Part shown: in pieces, positions 5,869-5,919 of the stretch
Position numbering within the stretch: the first letter of the stretch is position 1
How the letters are laid out: each line of letters starts with the position of its first letter
Assembly: GCA_937924555.1 (NCBI GenBank)
Contig: CALDSN010000194.1
Coordinates: forward strand, 1-5,919
Direction of reading: 5' to 3'
DNA length: 5,919 nt
From: an uncultured bacterium
Lineage (GTDB): Bacteria; Cloacimonadota; Cloacimonadia; Cloacimonadales; Cloacimonadaceae
Program-made: the position numbers and the translations under genes
Notes under the pieces: generated by a model
Told to the model about the DNA's origin: nothing
Database searches by the model: none
What the model saw: the letters and a program-made list of their open reading frames with translations, nothing else

Positions 5869-5919
5869 AGATCGGAAGAGCACACGTTTGAACTCCAGTC
5901 ACGATCAGATCTCGTATGC
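5869..5919 (+). other. Illumina TruSeq indexed adapter, barcode GATCAG (artefact)
   Basis: The sequence from AGATCGGAAGAGC to CTCGTATGC matches the TruSeq indexed adapter, with the six-base index GATCAG (TruSeq index 9 as I recall it) at 5903-5908. One base differs from the standard adapter: T instead of C at 5888. The first A may come from A-tailing. It supplies the false start codon of the truncated permease frame. Confidence 0.98.

Noticed and set aside
5593..5883. Complete small membrane protein of 96 residues
   Set aside because: Its start lies in adapter sequence and the rest aligns with the C-terminal third of PhnE, so it is a truncated gene.

Overview
This window is a fragment of ordinary bacterial chromosome with sequencing adapter left on both ends. 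Positions 1-46 match the Illumina TruSeq universal (P5-side) adapter, and 5869-5919 match the TruSeq indexed (P7-side) adapter with barcode GATCAG. Only about 47-5868 is biological, and both terminal genes are cut by adapter, not by a natural end. The stop codon of the left gene and the apparent start codon of the right gene are both adapter sequence.

All recognisable genes lie on the minus strand. In transcription order they are: (1) the C-terminal part of a PhnE-like ABC transporter permease (5868-5593); (2) a complete pyrimidine-nucleoside/thymidine phosphorylase (5583-4270); (3) a complete CPA2/CHX-like cation:proton antiporter carrying a C-terminal PTS EIIA type-2 domain (4260-2533); (4) tRNA-Asn(GTT) with encoded CCA (2480-2406); (5) a secreted M6-family (immune inhibitor A-like) metalloprotease with a beta-rich C-terminal region, truncated at its C-terminus (2055-47). 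The first three form a tight operon. Each junction is a TAG stop, a 9-nt gap and a Shine-Dalgarno that overlaps the stop. The tRNA and protease appear to be separate units.

The 350-bp gap between the tRNA and the protease holds a candidate promoter and the most unusual non-coding signal here. Three 7-bp TCATTRC copies spaced exactly 11 bp apart are mirrored by three inverted copies at the same 11-bp step, about a centre at 2315.

The organism looks like a Gram-negative, probably fermentative member of the FCB group. Candidatus Cloacimonadota is my best guess, from the style of the secreted M6 protease and of the antiporter-EIIA fusion. This is impression from family knowledge, not a search result. 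Working together, the operon would import a small solute (phosphonate-type transporter family, substrate unknown), split pyrimidine nucleosides with phosphate, and exchange cations for protons under possible control of a PTS-like domain. I see no convincing undescribed multi-gene system. The inverted 11-bp array and the antiporter-EIIA fusion are the items most worth following up.
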